Shown: positions 23,544 to 31,094 of the stretch, piece by piece | How positions within the stretch are numbered: the first letter of the stretch is position 1 | Layout: each line of letters begins with the position of its first letter | DNA from: a virus | Direction: 5' to 3' (one strand) | DNA: 31,094 nt | Virus record (IMG/VR): IMGVR_UViG_3300015171_000020 | Span: 1-31,094 of that record | Notes under the pieces: generated by a model | The model's input: only the letters and a program-made list of their open reading frames with translations | Database searches by the model: none | What the model was told of the DNA's origin: nothing | Translations under genes and position numbers: made by a program

Positions 23544-26500
23544 ATGCCCCAACCCCAAGGCGCGTTCTCCACGTTCGACGGGAAGACGGACCAGGAAACT
23601 GGTACCGCCTTTGCCCCATTCAAGGGCGAAACCGACCAGGACAAGGCCGAGCGGGCCAAACGTCCGGGCCTCGTGCGCGAGATTGGTAGCCAGATCAGCG
23701 ACGCGCTGCTCTACCACTTGCCCGCGGCGGTCGCCTCCACCATCGAGGGCGAAAAGCCGTTCGAAGAGCGGAATTTCCTCGACACGGTGATCGAGCGCGG
23801 CAGGAAGCGCGCGAAAGAGGTCGGCGAGCAGCCCGGCGCGCAGGATCCGCTCGCGTTCGGCGCGTTCTCGCGCGAGGACGTGAGGAATCTGGGGCCGAGC
23901 CTCGGATTCTCCGGTGCTGGAATGGGTGCGGGGCTTGCTGCAGGCCTACCTGCGGCCGCAATCAACCCGGTGGCCGGATTCGCCGCAGGGGGCGCTGCTT
24001 CGGGCACAGCTGCCTACCGCATGCAGTACAACCAATTCATGCGCGACGCGCGGGATAAATTCGACGCCGATTCGGTGAAGTCGCGCGGCACTCCGCTTTC
24101 GGACGCAGAATTTGCAGAGATCGAACCAACGCTCGCCGAGCACGCGCACAAGACCGGACTGTGGGAAGCGGTGCCCGAGGCCCTGGGGAACATGGCGATG
24201 GCCGGAATCATCGCCTCGCCCGTGCGCAAGATGCTCCCCGGGGCGGTCGCCAAGATCGCCGACAAGAACATCTTTACCCGCGGCGCGACCAAGCTCGGGC
24301 TCATGCAGGCCGAGGAATTGCCGACGGAAACCATCACCCAGATCGGCCAGCAGCAGGAACAGGTGAAAGCGGGCCTCGGCAAACCCGGCGAAATGGTCCG
24401 GTCCTTCACGAACCCGGACGACTGGCTGACCTCGTTCAAGGAAGTGGCCGGGCCCGTGTTCCTGCAAACCGCATTGATGGGCGGTGCTGGTGCGGCCGGA
24501 CACGCCGGATACAAAGCGCTGCGGCCGGATCGCCCAGGCGCTGATCTACCGCCCGTCACCACCGAGCACGACTCCACGCTGCGCGATGTCGCGGCGCGTA
24601 AGGGTCGGATGGAGGCCGATGCGACGGCTGAACCCGAAGCACCTGAAACGCCCGCGCCCGAGGCGCATATCTCCCCGGTCGAAGAACAGCCGACCGAGCG
24701 CCCGGGCGAGTTGGAAGCCCTGCGCAAAATGCTCGGCAAGGACATAGAGAAGGGCATCCTGACCGACGAAGACCGGGCGTTACTCCTGGAAGCGGGGCAC
24801 GCACGCGAGAACAAGCAGGGCGGACTGACCCCACTTCCTGCCGGCCGCCGGCGCCTGAAAGAGCTTGAGGCCCAGCAGCCCATCGACGAAGCGGCGAACC
24901 AGGCCGCGGCGAGCCCGAACAACGACCTCGAGGAACCGACGGCGGGTCAGGCCGAAGCCGGCAACTACAAGAAGGGGCCGGTGAACGTCGGTGGCCTGGA
25001 CATATCGATCGAGAACCCGGCGGGCAGCACGCGCGAGGACAAGGCGAACCAGCCGCCCCAGTGGACGCAGGAAATGTCCGACCATTACGGCTACGTGAAG
25101 GGTGTTCCAGCGCGCGCACCGGACAAGGAGCACGTCGACACGTTCGTGAAGCCCGGCACGCCGGCAGGATTCAGCGGGACGGTGTTCGTGGTGGACCAGA
25201 GCAACAAAGAGGGCAAGTTCGACGAACCGAAGGCGATGATAGGCTACGATTCCGAGGAAGAGGCGCGCGCCGCGTACGCCCGGAACTACCCGGCCGACTG
25301 GAAAGGCCTCTCCCAGGTCACGCCGATGTCGATGGACGAATTCAAGGCCAAGCTGCAGGACAAGGATGCGTTCATGCAGGCGCAGAAGCCGATCGCCGCG
25401 CCGGCCGAAGAGAAAACCGGCCTCGTGCCTGCCGACGCCACCAACCTGCCCGCCGTGAAGCAGCAACTGTTCGTGGAGCGCGGAATCCAGCGTTCGCCCG
25501 TCGATTCGCTTGAAGACGCAGCCGCGAAGTGGGAACAATTCTTCAGCGCCGCGGTGCGCAAGGGTGCGGGCGGCGCCGGCGAGTCCATCGGTGGCGCGAA
25601 AATCATCGACCAGGACGGCAAGGAAGTGGCGCGCATCAGCCAGAACGGGAAAATCTGGCCACCGGGCGAGTGGAAGTCAGGCATGAAACCGCTGATCGGC
25701 GAGAGTTTCAAGCCGTCAGCGGAGCCGGCGGCGATAGAAGCGGCCACCGCGCAACCCGCACTCACAAAAGGAGCCGAGAGTGAACAACCGAAGCCAGTAC
25801 CCAAACCAGATGCGGCCCGGCCTGGGAAGAAGCCCAGCAAAGCCGAAGGCAAAACCGCAGCCGCGCCCGCAGCCAACGAAGGGACGCAAGTAGCGCCACC
25901 TATCGAGGACGACCGCAAGCCGAAATTCAAGGTGGGCGACATCCTGAATGCCGTCGACGGCGAAGAGGGCATGCAAGCCCGTATTGCCTACGGTGGCGAA
26001 GGGAAATACGCCGTGAGCTTGTGGGACACGGACGCGGACAAGGCTCTGAACACCGTCACTATCTACCCGAACTTCGAGGACGCGAAAGCGGCGGCCGAAA
26101 AGCTCGTCGGCGAGAAACCGGCGCCGGCGCTGACCGATGAAGAGCGCGCCAAGGAAGACCTGAAGGCCGCGCTCGCGGATCTCGGCGACCTCCTGGGCAA
26201 GAACGGCCGCCTGAACGTCACGCCCGAGCAGGAGCAGAAACTGTTGCCGGTCATGACGCGCCTTTTCGATGCCGCGTTTCGTCTGGGCTACATCAAATTC
26301 AAGGCCGCGGCGCGCTTCGTGCGCGAGAAGATCACCGACGCGCTGGGCAAGGACGTGGCCGACGAACTCACCCTCGAGCATTACCAGGGTGGGTACATCG
26401 CCATGTCCGGGCGCTACAAGGAGAAGGGGGCCGAGAGCGCGCGCGAGGTTGCGGCCGTCGATAGTCTGGATGAGGAAGCGCCGATTGATGAAGTTAAGGC

Positions 26501-29500
26501 GCGCGCCGATGCTGCCATGGCAGCGGAGCCCGAGTCTGCGCCAGTCACGCAGCCGCATACGGTTTTCAGTCCTACCAAGGCCGCGCTGATACCGACCCGA
26601 GAGGGCATCAAGGTGCAGCCGCTTGACGAGAGTGGCGCGAATGCTGGACCCGCACACATGGCCGGCGAGAAGGCCACCGAATCCGCACAACCGACTGGTG
26701 AGCGCCCGAAAGACGGCGACGGCAACCCCATCTACAAGAAGGGCGAGCGCGTCGAATTCACTGACGGCCAGCACAAAGGCCGGCACGGCGAGATAGCGGT
26801 GGCCGCGCCGATCACCATGCACATCATTGGCGTGTTCGGCGGTGGCAATCGCACGGAAAAGACCACCTACCACTACGAGGTCAAGACCGACAACGGCGCC
26901 CAGGTGTTCGGGCACCAACGGGAATTTGAGCCCGAGACGGCCAAACCCGAGAACGTGGTGCCGGACATCCACATTCAAGGCCATTGGACCGAGCCTGAGA
27001 GCGTTTGGCGGCAGATCCAGAACGCTCGCTCGGGTGCCCGCGGCGCGCGTGAGAAGCAGGCCCGGGCTAAACTCCAGGCGAAGAAACAGGAATGGGCGAA
27101 GGACGCCGCGCAGCGCGACAAGAACGCCGATGTAGCGCAAGCCGCCTTCGATGCCTGGGCCGAGAAGCACCCAGAGGCCGCGCAGGCGATCCCGGGGGAC
27201 GCGAAGCCTGCAGCACCGGCCCTGAGCGCACCCGCGACCACCGAAGCGACCGAAGGCCTGCCAGCCATGACGCTGCACGCCAACCGGAAGCACGGCAAGA
27301 CCGGCGCGACCATCCATGTGGTGACGCTGAACGACCGGGTATCCCCGGACGTGTTCAGCACCCTCAAATCGCGCGCAGCGAAGTCAGGCGGCCACTACTC
27401 GAGCTACCGCGGCCGCGGCGCGCTGCCCGGGTTCGTCTTCACCGACGAGGCCAGGGCCCGCGAATTCATGGGCCAGGAGCCCGAAAAACCGGCCGAACAG
27501 GCGGCGGAACCTGCGGCGGCGCAGCAAGCGCCCGCCAATCCCCTTGCAGCCGCGGCGGAGGCGCTTATCCAGGCGGCGCAGGCAGTCAAGGACGCTGCGG
27601 CACCAAAACCCGAAACCCCGGTCTATACTGGAACTGAGGCCCAAAATGACCAACCCGTACAGCCAGATGTACCAGGACCTACTGACCGAGCGCAACCCGC
27701 GCAAGCTGGCGGCGCTGATCAAGAGCGGCCAGCTGGAAGCGGTGCTGAAAGAGATCGGGGAGACGGCAACCGAGGAAGAGCAGCGCCTGACACGGGAACT
27801 GGCGAAGGAAAGCCTGGGCGGAAGGGGGCCGACAGCATCGAACGTGACGTTCCAGGAGAGCGCACAGGCGATGTCGACGGCGGCGGTGAGCGCGCGGGAG
27901 ATAGTCAGACAGCAACTGGAAGGGATGGCCGCAGGGGCGCTGCCCTTGGAGTCAACTACCGCATAACGGCGGACGACGACCTCGGCAAGGGGTCGTGGAA
28001 GGTCAAGGCGCGCCAGAACATAGACGCCATTCGCACGCTCAAGCGCATCGTCGCCGAAGAACGCCAGGCCACCCCGGAAGAGCAGGCCACGATGGTGAAG
28101 TACGTGGGCTGGGGCGCCACCGAACTCGCCAACAACATCTTCGAGAAGTACATCCAGCAGCCGTTCGGCCGTAGTCACTACGGCTACGGCAAGGGGTACG
28201 AGCAGCTTGGCGAGGAATTGAAGGCGCTCCTGACCGACGAGGAATACGCGCGCGCGAAGGAATCGACCCAGAACGCCCACTACACGTCCGAACCGATCAT
28301 CAAGGCTATGTGGCGCGCGATGCAGCGGTTCGGGTTCACCGGTGGCCGCGCCCTCGAGCCTGGGCTTGGTGTCGGCCACTTCCTCGGCCTGATCCCGGAG
28401 GATCTGGCTGGCAAGGTGAAATACACCGGCGTGGAGCTCGACCCGAGCACCGGGAATATTGCCAAGCAGCTTTACCCGCAGTCCGACATCCGCGTGCAGG
28501 ACTTCACGAAGTTTGTGATGCCGGACAATTTCTACGACGTGGCGATCGGCAACCCGCCGTTTGCCGACATCGTGATCAAGAGCGACAAGGCCTACAAGAA
28601 ATTCGGGCTGCGCCTGCACGATTACTTTTTCGCCAAGGCGATCGACAAGGTACGACCTGGCGGCGTGCTGATGTTCGTCACGTCCAAGGGCACCATGGAC
28701 AAGCAGGACGACTCGGCGCGGAAGTACATCGCCGAGCGCGCCGACCTGGTGGGCGCGATCCGCCTGCCGCAGGACTCGTTCAAGGAGAACGCGGGCACCG
28801 AGGTAATCACCGACGTGCTGTTTTTCAAGAAGCGGGCCGAAGGACAGGCGCCGGCCGGCGAGGGCTGGAACGACGTGGTTCAGATCGACACGAAGGACGG
28901 CCCCACCGAGATCAACGAATACTTCGGCCGCCACCCGGAAATGATGCTCGGCGAGCCCATGCTGTCGGGCAGCGAGCTTGAGGGCGGCGGCAAGGTCAAG
29001 GGGCTTTACCGCGGCGAGGGCGAATTCACGCTGCTTTCGCGCGAGGGGGCGGACATCGCGGCCGAATTCGACAAGGCCGTCGACCGCATGCCAGAGAACG
29101 TCTACGAGGAACGCGCCTCGAAAACACCCGACAAGGTGGCGCCGGAAGTGATCGACGTATCCCCGGACCATATTAAGGAAGGCGCGTACTACCTGAAGGA
29201 CGGCAAGGTGCTGCAGCGCCGCCAGGGTGTTGGCCTGAAGGCCGACGTATCCGGCATTGCGGAGAAGGTGATCCGCTCGTTCATCCCGCTGCGCGACACG
29301 GTCAAGGACGTGATCCGCACGCAGCTCGAGTCGGACGACCCGAAAGCCCTGAAAGCCGCGCAGTCGAAGATGGCCAAAGCCTACGAGGCGTTTGTCCAGA
29401 AGCACGGGCCGATCAACAAGGAAGTGCACACCAAGCGCACGAACAAGGCCGGCGATGAAGTGGTATCGATCCGCACCCCGAACATTTCCGCCTTCAGTCT

Positions 29501-31094
29501 GGATCCGGAAGCCTACCGGGTTGCGGCGATCGAGAGTTACAACCACGACACCGGCAAGGCCACAAAGCGGGCAATCTTCACCGAGCGCGTAATCAACCCG
29601 CCCACTGAGGCGGAAACAACCTCGCCGGCGGACACCCTCATCTGGTCGCTCAACGAGTACGGACGCCTGGAAACGAAGGCCATGGCCGAGCGCCTTGGCA
29701 TGGACGAGGGCAAACTGATTGAAGAGCTTGGGGATTCGGTCTACCAGGACCCAGCGACGCAGCAATGGGTGACGGACGACGAGTACCTATCTGGCGATGT
29801 CCGCGACAAACTCAAGCTCGCCGAGGAATCGGCCAAGGCCGACCGAGGCTATGACCGCAACGTCGAGGCGCTGAAGAAGGTCCAGCCGCGCGACCTGAAG
29901 CCGTCGGAAATATACGTTCGGCTGGGCGCGCCGTGGATCGACACCGACTACATCGAGGAATTCGCCCGTGAAGGGCTTGGCATTGGCAACGTGAAGGTAT
30001 CGCACGTCCGCGAAGGCGCCATGTGGAGCGCCACGGGCGGGGCCAGTGCATCGGTCAATGCTACTTCGACATGGGGCACCAACCGCGCGAATGCCGTGGA
30101 GTTGCTTGACAACGCGCTCAACGCGCGCACGCCGCGTATATACGATCTGGTTGGATCAGGCAACGACCAGAAGCGGGTATTCAACGAGGTCGCCACCCAA
30201 GCCGCACAGACCAAGCAGAACGAGATCCAGCAGAGATTCTCGAAGTGGCTCTGGGAGGACGGCGAGCGCGGTGCCGCATTGGCCGAAATCTACAACCGCG
30301 ACTACAACAACATCGTCCCGAGGGTGTTCGACGGCAAGCACATGACGCTGCCGGGCCTCTCCGCAGCCTACAAGCCGTACGACCACCAACGGCGTGTCGC
30401 CTGGAGGATCATCCAGCGCGGCAATACCTACATGGCGCACGAGGTTGGTGCCGGCAAGACCATCGCGGCATCGATCGCCGGCATTGAAATGCGCCGGCTG
30501 GGTCTGATCAAGAAACCCGCCTACGTGGTTCCGAAGCACATGCTGCGACAGTTCGCCACCGAATTGCTGTCCCTGTACCCGGCTGCAAAGGTGTTGGTCG
30601 CCGACGAAGAGAACTTCGACGTGAAGGCCCGGGGCACGTTCATGGGCCGCGTCCAGGCGGAAAACTGGGACGCGGTGATCTTCGCCCACTCGTCTTTCGG
30701 ATTCGTGCCCATATCGGATGAATTCGCCCAGGGCGAGATACAGGAAATGGTGGACCTGTACGAGGGCATGGTGGAGGACACGCCCAAGACCGAGCGCGTG
30801 AAGCGTAAGCAGCTCGAGCGGGCGCTGAAGAGGTTCCGCGAAAAGCTCGAGGCCCTGACCGACCAAAGCGGGAAAGACAAGGGCATGACGTTCGAGGAAG
30901 CCGGGATCGACTTCATGTTCGTGGACGAGGCGCACTACTTCCGCAAACTCGACTTCCCCACCAACCAGACCAATGTGAAGGGCATCACGGGCGAGGGCTC
31001 CAAGCGCGCGATGGATCTCTTCTTCAAGACCCGGTACATCGACAGCCTGCACAAGAATCGGTCGCTGGTCCTGATGTCCGGGACCCCCATCACG
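23544..31094 (+). CDS. Giant polyvalent protein: pyrophosphatase-like, N6-adenine DNA methylase, SNF2-like helicase (partial, at least 2,517 aa)
   Basis: The frame stays open from ATG 23544 to the window end. Domains by residue: 123-160 and 303-325, Gly/Ala hydrophobic segments; about 474-605, inorganic-pyrophosphatase-like (GLDISIENPAGSTRE, HYGYVKGVPARAPDKEHVD with D527, E529, D532); about 793-860, small beta domain; about 874-978, a conserved helical domain (TPEQEQKLLPVMTRLFDAAF); about 1062-1133, SH3/KOW-like; about 1244-1310, conserved alpha/beta unit (KSGGHYSSYRGRGALPGF); 1369-1474, a Gly/Arg/Asp disordered linker overlapping another gene. Then come YVGWG at 1520, SAM motif EPGLGVGHF at 1605, NPPF at 1670, Walker A HEVGAGKT with K2305, DEAH at 2461, and GTPIT at the edge. 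Known relatives (DarB-like, polyvalent proteins) are thought to enter with phage DNA and counter restriction. Confidence 0.92.
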   Translation, partial: MPQPQGAFSTFDGKTDQETGTAFAPFKGETDQDKAERAKRPGLVREIGSQISDALLYHLPAAVASTIEGEKPFEERNFLDTVIERGRKRAKEVGEQPGAQDPLAFGAFSREDVRNLGPSLGFSGAGMGAGLAAGLPAAAINPVAGFAAGGAASGTAAYRMQYNQFMRDARDKFDADSVKSRGTPLSDAEFAEIEPTLAEHAHKTGLWEAVPEALGNMAMAGIIASPVRKMLPGAVAKIADKNIFTRGATKLGLMQAEELPTETITQIGQQQEQVKAGLGKPGEMVRSFTNPDDWLTSFKEVAGPVFLQTALMGGAGAAGHAGYKALRPDRPGADLPPVTTEHDSTLRDVAARKGRMEADATAEPEAPETPAPEAHISPVEEQPTERPGELEALRKMLGKDIEKGILTDEDRALLLEAGHARENKQGGLTPLPAGRRRLKELEAQQPIDEAANQAAASPNNDLEEPTAGQAEAGNYKKGPVNVGGLDISIENPAGSTREDKANQPPQWTQEMSDHYGYVKGVPARAPDKEHVDTFVKPGTPAGFSGTVFVVDQSNKEGKFDEPKAMIGYDSEEEARAAYARNYPADWKGLSQVTPMSMDEFKAKLQDKDAFMQAQKPIAAPAEEKTGLVPADATNLPAVKQQLFVERGIQRSPVDSLEDAAAKWEQFFSAAVRKGAGGAGESIGGAKIIDQDGKEVARISQNGKIWPPGEWKSGMKPLIGESFKPSAEPAAIEAATAQPALTKGAESEQPKPVPKPDAARPGKKPSKAEGKTAAAPAANEGTQVAPPIEDDRKPKFKVGDILNAVDGEEGMQARIAYGGEGKYAVSLWDTDADKALNTVTIYPNFEDAKAAAEKLVGEKPAPALTDEERAKEDLKAALADLGDLLGKNGRLNVTPEQEQKLLPVMTRLFDAAFRLGYIKFKAAARFVREKITDALGKDVADELTLEHYQGGYIAMSGRYKEKGAESAREVAAVDSLDEEAPIDEVKARADAAMAAEPESAPVTQPHTVFSPTKAALIPTREGIKVQPLDESGANAGPAHMAGEKATESAQPTGERPKDGDGNPIYKKGERVEFTDGQHKGRHGEIAVAAPITMHIIGVFGGGNRTEKTTYHYEVKTDNGAQVFGHQREFEPETAKPENVVPDIHIQGHWTEPESVWRQIQNARSGARGAREKQARAKLQAKKQEWAKDAAQRDKNADVAQAAFDAWAEKHPEAAQAIPGDAKPAAPALSAPATTEATEGLPAMTLHANRKHGKTGATIHVVTLNDRVSPDVFSTLKSRAAKSGGHYSSYRGRGALPGFVFTDEARAREFMGQEPEKPAEQAAEPAAAQQAPANPLAAAAEALIQAAQAVKDAAAPKPETPVYTGTEAQNDQPVQPDVPGPTDRAQPAQAGGADQERPAGSGAERDRGDGNRGRAAPDTGTGEGKPGRKGADSIERDVPGERTGDVDGGGERAGDSQTATGRDGRRGAALGVNYRITADDDLGKGSWKVKARQNIDAIRTLKRIVAEERQATPEEQATMVKYVGWGATELANNIFEKYIQQPFGRSHYGYGKGYEQLGEELKALLTDEEYARAKESTQNAHYTSEPIIKAMWRAMQRFGFTGGRALEPGLGVGHFLGLIPEDLAGKVKYTGVELDPSTGNIAKQLYPQSDIRVQDFTKFVMPDNFYDVAIGNPPFADIVIKSDKAYKKFGLRLHDYFFAKAIDKVRPGGVLMFVTSKGTMDKQDDSARKYIAERADLVGAIRLPQDSFKENAGTEVITDVLFFKKRAEGQAPAGEGWNDVVQIDTKDGPTEINEYFGRHPEMMLGEPMLSGSELEGGGKVKGLYRGEGEFTLLSREGADIAAEFDKAVDRMPENVYEERASKTPDKVAPEVIDVSPDHIKEGAYYLKDGKVLQRRQGVGLKADVSGIAEKVIRSFIPLRDTVKDVIRTQLESDDPKALKAAQSKMAKAYEAFVQKHGPINKEVHTKRTNKAGDEVVSIRTPNISAFSLDPEAYRVAAIESYNHDTGKATKRAIFTERVINPPTEAETTSPADTLIWSLNEYGRLETKAMAERLGMDEGKLIEELGDSVYQDPATQQWVTDDEYLSGDVRDKLKLAEESAKADRGYDRNVEALKKVQPRDLKPSEIYVRLGAPWIDTDYIEEFAREGLGIGNVKVSHVREGAMWSATGGASASVNATSTWGTNRANAVELLDNALNARTPRIYDLVGSGNDQKRVFNEVATQAAQTKQNEIQQRFSKWLWEDGERGAALAEIYNRDYNNIVPRVFDGKHMTLPGLSAAYKPYDHQRRVAWRIIQRGNTYMAHEVGAGKTIAASIAGIEMRRLGLIKKPAYVVPKHMLRQFATELLSLYPAAKVLVADEENFDVKARGTFMGRVQAENWDAVIFAHSSFGFVPISDEFAQGEIQEMVDLYEGMVEDTPKTERVKRKQLERALKRFREKLEALTDQSGKDKGMTFEEAGIDFMFVDEAHYFRKLDFPTNQTNVKGITGEGSKRAMDLFFKTRYIDSLHKNRSLVLMSGTPIT
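27636..27639 (+). promoter_or_regulatory. Ribosome binding site of the nested gene
   Basis: GAGG at 27636-27639 lies six bases before the ATG at 27646, an ideal spacing, although it is inside the coding sequence of the giant gene. It sets the nested start at 27646 rather than at the in-frame ATG at 27544, whose translation would be an arginine-rich shadow. Confidence 0.6.
27646..27966 (+). CDS. TnpV-like small protein nested out of frame in the giant gene (106 aa)
   Basis: This frame lies wholly inside the giant gene, in the +1 phase. The protein is a normal-looking helical one: MTNPYSQMYQDLLTERNPRK, LAALIKSGQLEAVLKEIGET, RLTRELAKE, then VSAREIVRQQLEGM near the end. The order L-x-x-SG-x-L, A-x5-RL, late M, then A-x-EIV-x-x-L resembles TnpV proteins of mobile elements as I remember them. 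The similarity is by pattern, not alignment. About 86 of 106 sense codons end in G or C (81%), while the giant frame over the same bases has about 51 of 105 (49%), although it has 37 of 40 just downstream. A GAGG site is well placed. The function of TnpV is unknown. The alternative is a chance open frame, which the codon pattern argues against. Confidence 0.72.
   Translation: MTNPYSQMYQDLLTERNPRKLAALIKSGQLEAVLKEIGETATEEEQRLTRELAKESLGGRGPTASNVTFQESAQAMSTAAVSAREIVRQQLEGMAAGALPLESTTA

Noticed and set aside
25716-27317. 533-codon minus-strand open frame
   Set aside because: Antisense shadow of the giant gene, rich in Arg/Gly/Leu with no domain pattern.
27624-27629. TATACT as a promoter for the nested gene
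   Set aside because: There is no -35-like sequence at the right distance (CACCAA). A six-base match alone is expected by chance.
28310-28981. 223-codon + strand frame inside the methylase domain
   Set aside because: The giant frame has strong codon bias and conserved motifs here, while this frame is Arg/Gly/Ala-rich with no motif, unlike the nested gene at 27646.
27384-29765. 793-codon open frame on the minus strand
   Set aside because: It mirrors the giant + strand gene, whose frame carries recognisable methylase motifs. GC-rich coding DNA with G/C third positions often leaves the opposite strand open.
1-31094. tRNA genes, CRISPR arrays, insertion sequences or attachment sites
   Set aside because: I found no cloverleaf-like segment, no regularly spaced repeat array, no transposase and no integrase in the window. 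The TnpV-like protein is not a transposase.

Overview
This window is one end-truncated stretch of a tailed double-stranded DNA bacteriophage or prophage genome. Every gene I accept is on the + strand. Genes are packed with ATGA, GTGA or TGATG overlaps or gaps of a few bases. Base composition is GC-rich (a sampled capsid line is 70% GC) and almost all starts have purine-rich ribosome binding sites. Short-tailed (podovirus) morphology is inferred: I see portal, scaffold, capsid, neck, nozzle-like and ejection-type genes but no tape measure, sheath or major tail tube. The host is probably a GC-rich Gram-negative proteobacterium, since several genes carry Sec signal peptides and there are spanin/holin-like candidates. 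From memory, the layout, with one giant methylase/helicase protein at the end of the virion module, resembles Bcep22-like phages of Burkholderia. That comparison is not checked.

Layout. 1-509: three small unknown genes. 509-2769: DNA packaging (terS, terL). 2785-6614: a small virion-associated protein, an 890-aa portal, a small coiled-coil protein and a GroES-like co-chaperonin. 6732-9989: scaffold, a small unknown protein, a decoration-type protein and the major capsid protein, closed by a strong intrinsic terminator at 10013-10046. 10110-12355: two beta-rich fibre/decoration proteins, the first broken by a one-base frameshift. 12364-14709: a mixed block of secreted and membrane proteins (three signal peptides, one holin-like protein) around a lower-GC fibre-like gene. 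14713-16297: neck/connector genes. 16308-19722: a fibre with a C1q-like tip, a secreted proline-rich protein, a nozzle-like hub protein and a small virion protein. 19724-23542: two putative internal/ejected virion proteins. 23544 to the window end: a giant open frame of at least 2,517 codons.

The giant protein is a polyvalent protein, a term used for long phage and conjugative-element proteins thought to enter the cell with the DNA and protect it. In order it shows Gly/Ala-rich hydrophobic segments, an inorganic-pyrophosphatase-like domain, several conserved linker domains, an N6-adenine DNA methylase with an NPPF motif, and an SNF2-like helicase with Walker A and DEAH motifs. The window ends inside the helicase.

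The most unusual object is a second reading frame nested inside the giant gene at 27646-27966. It has its own ribosome binding site and encodes 106 aa resembling TnpV-type mobile-element proteins. It has about 81% G/C at third codon positions, while the giant frame falls to about 49% over the same bases. This suggests that the nested gene is the older frame and that the giant protein's disordered linker was overprinted on it when two genes became fused.
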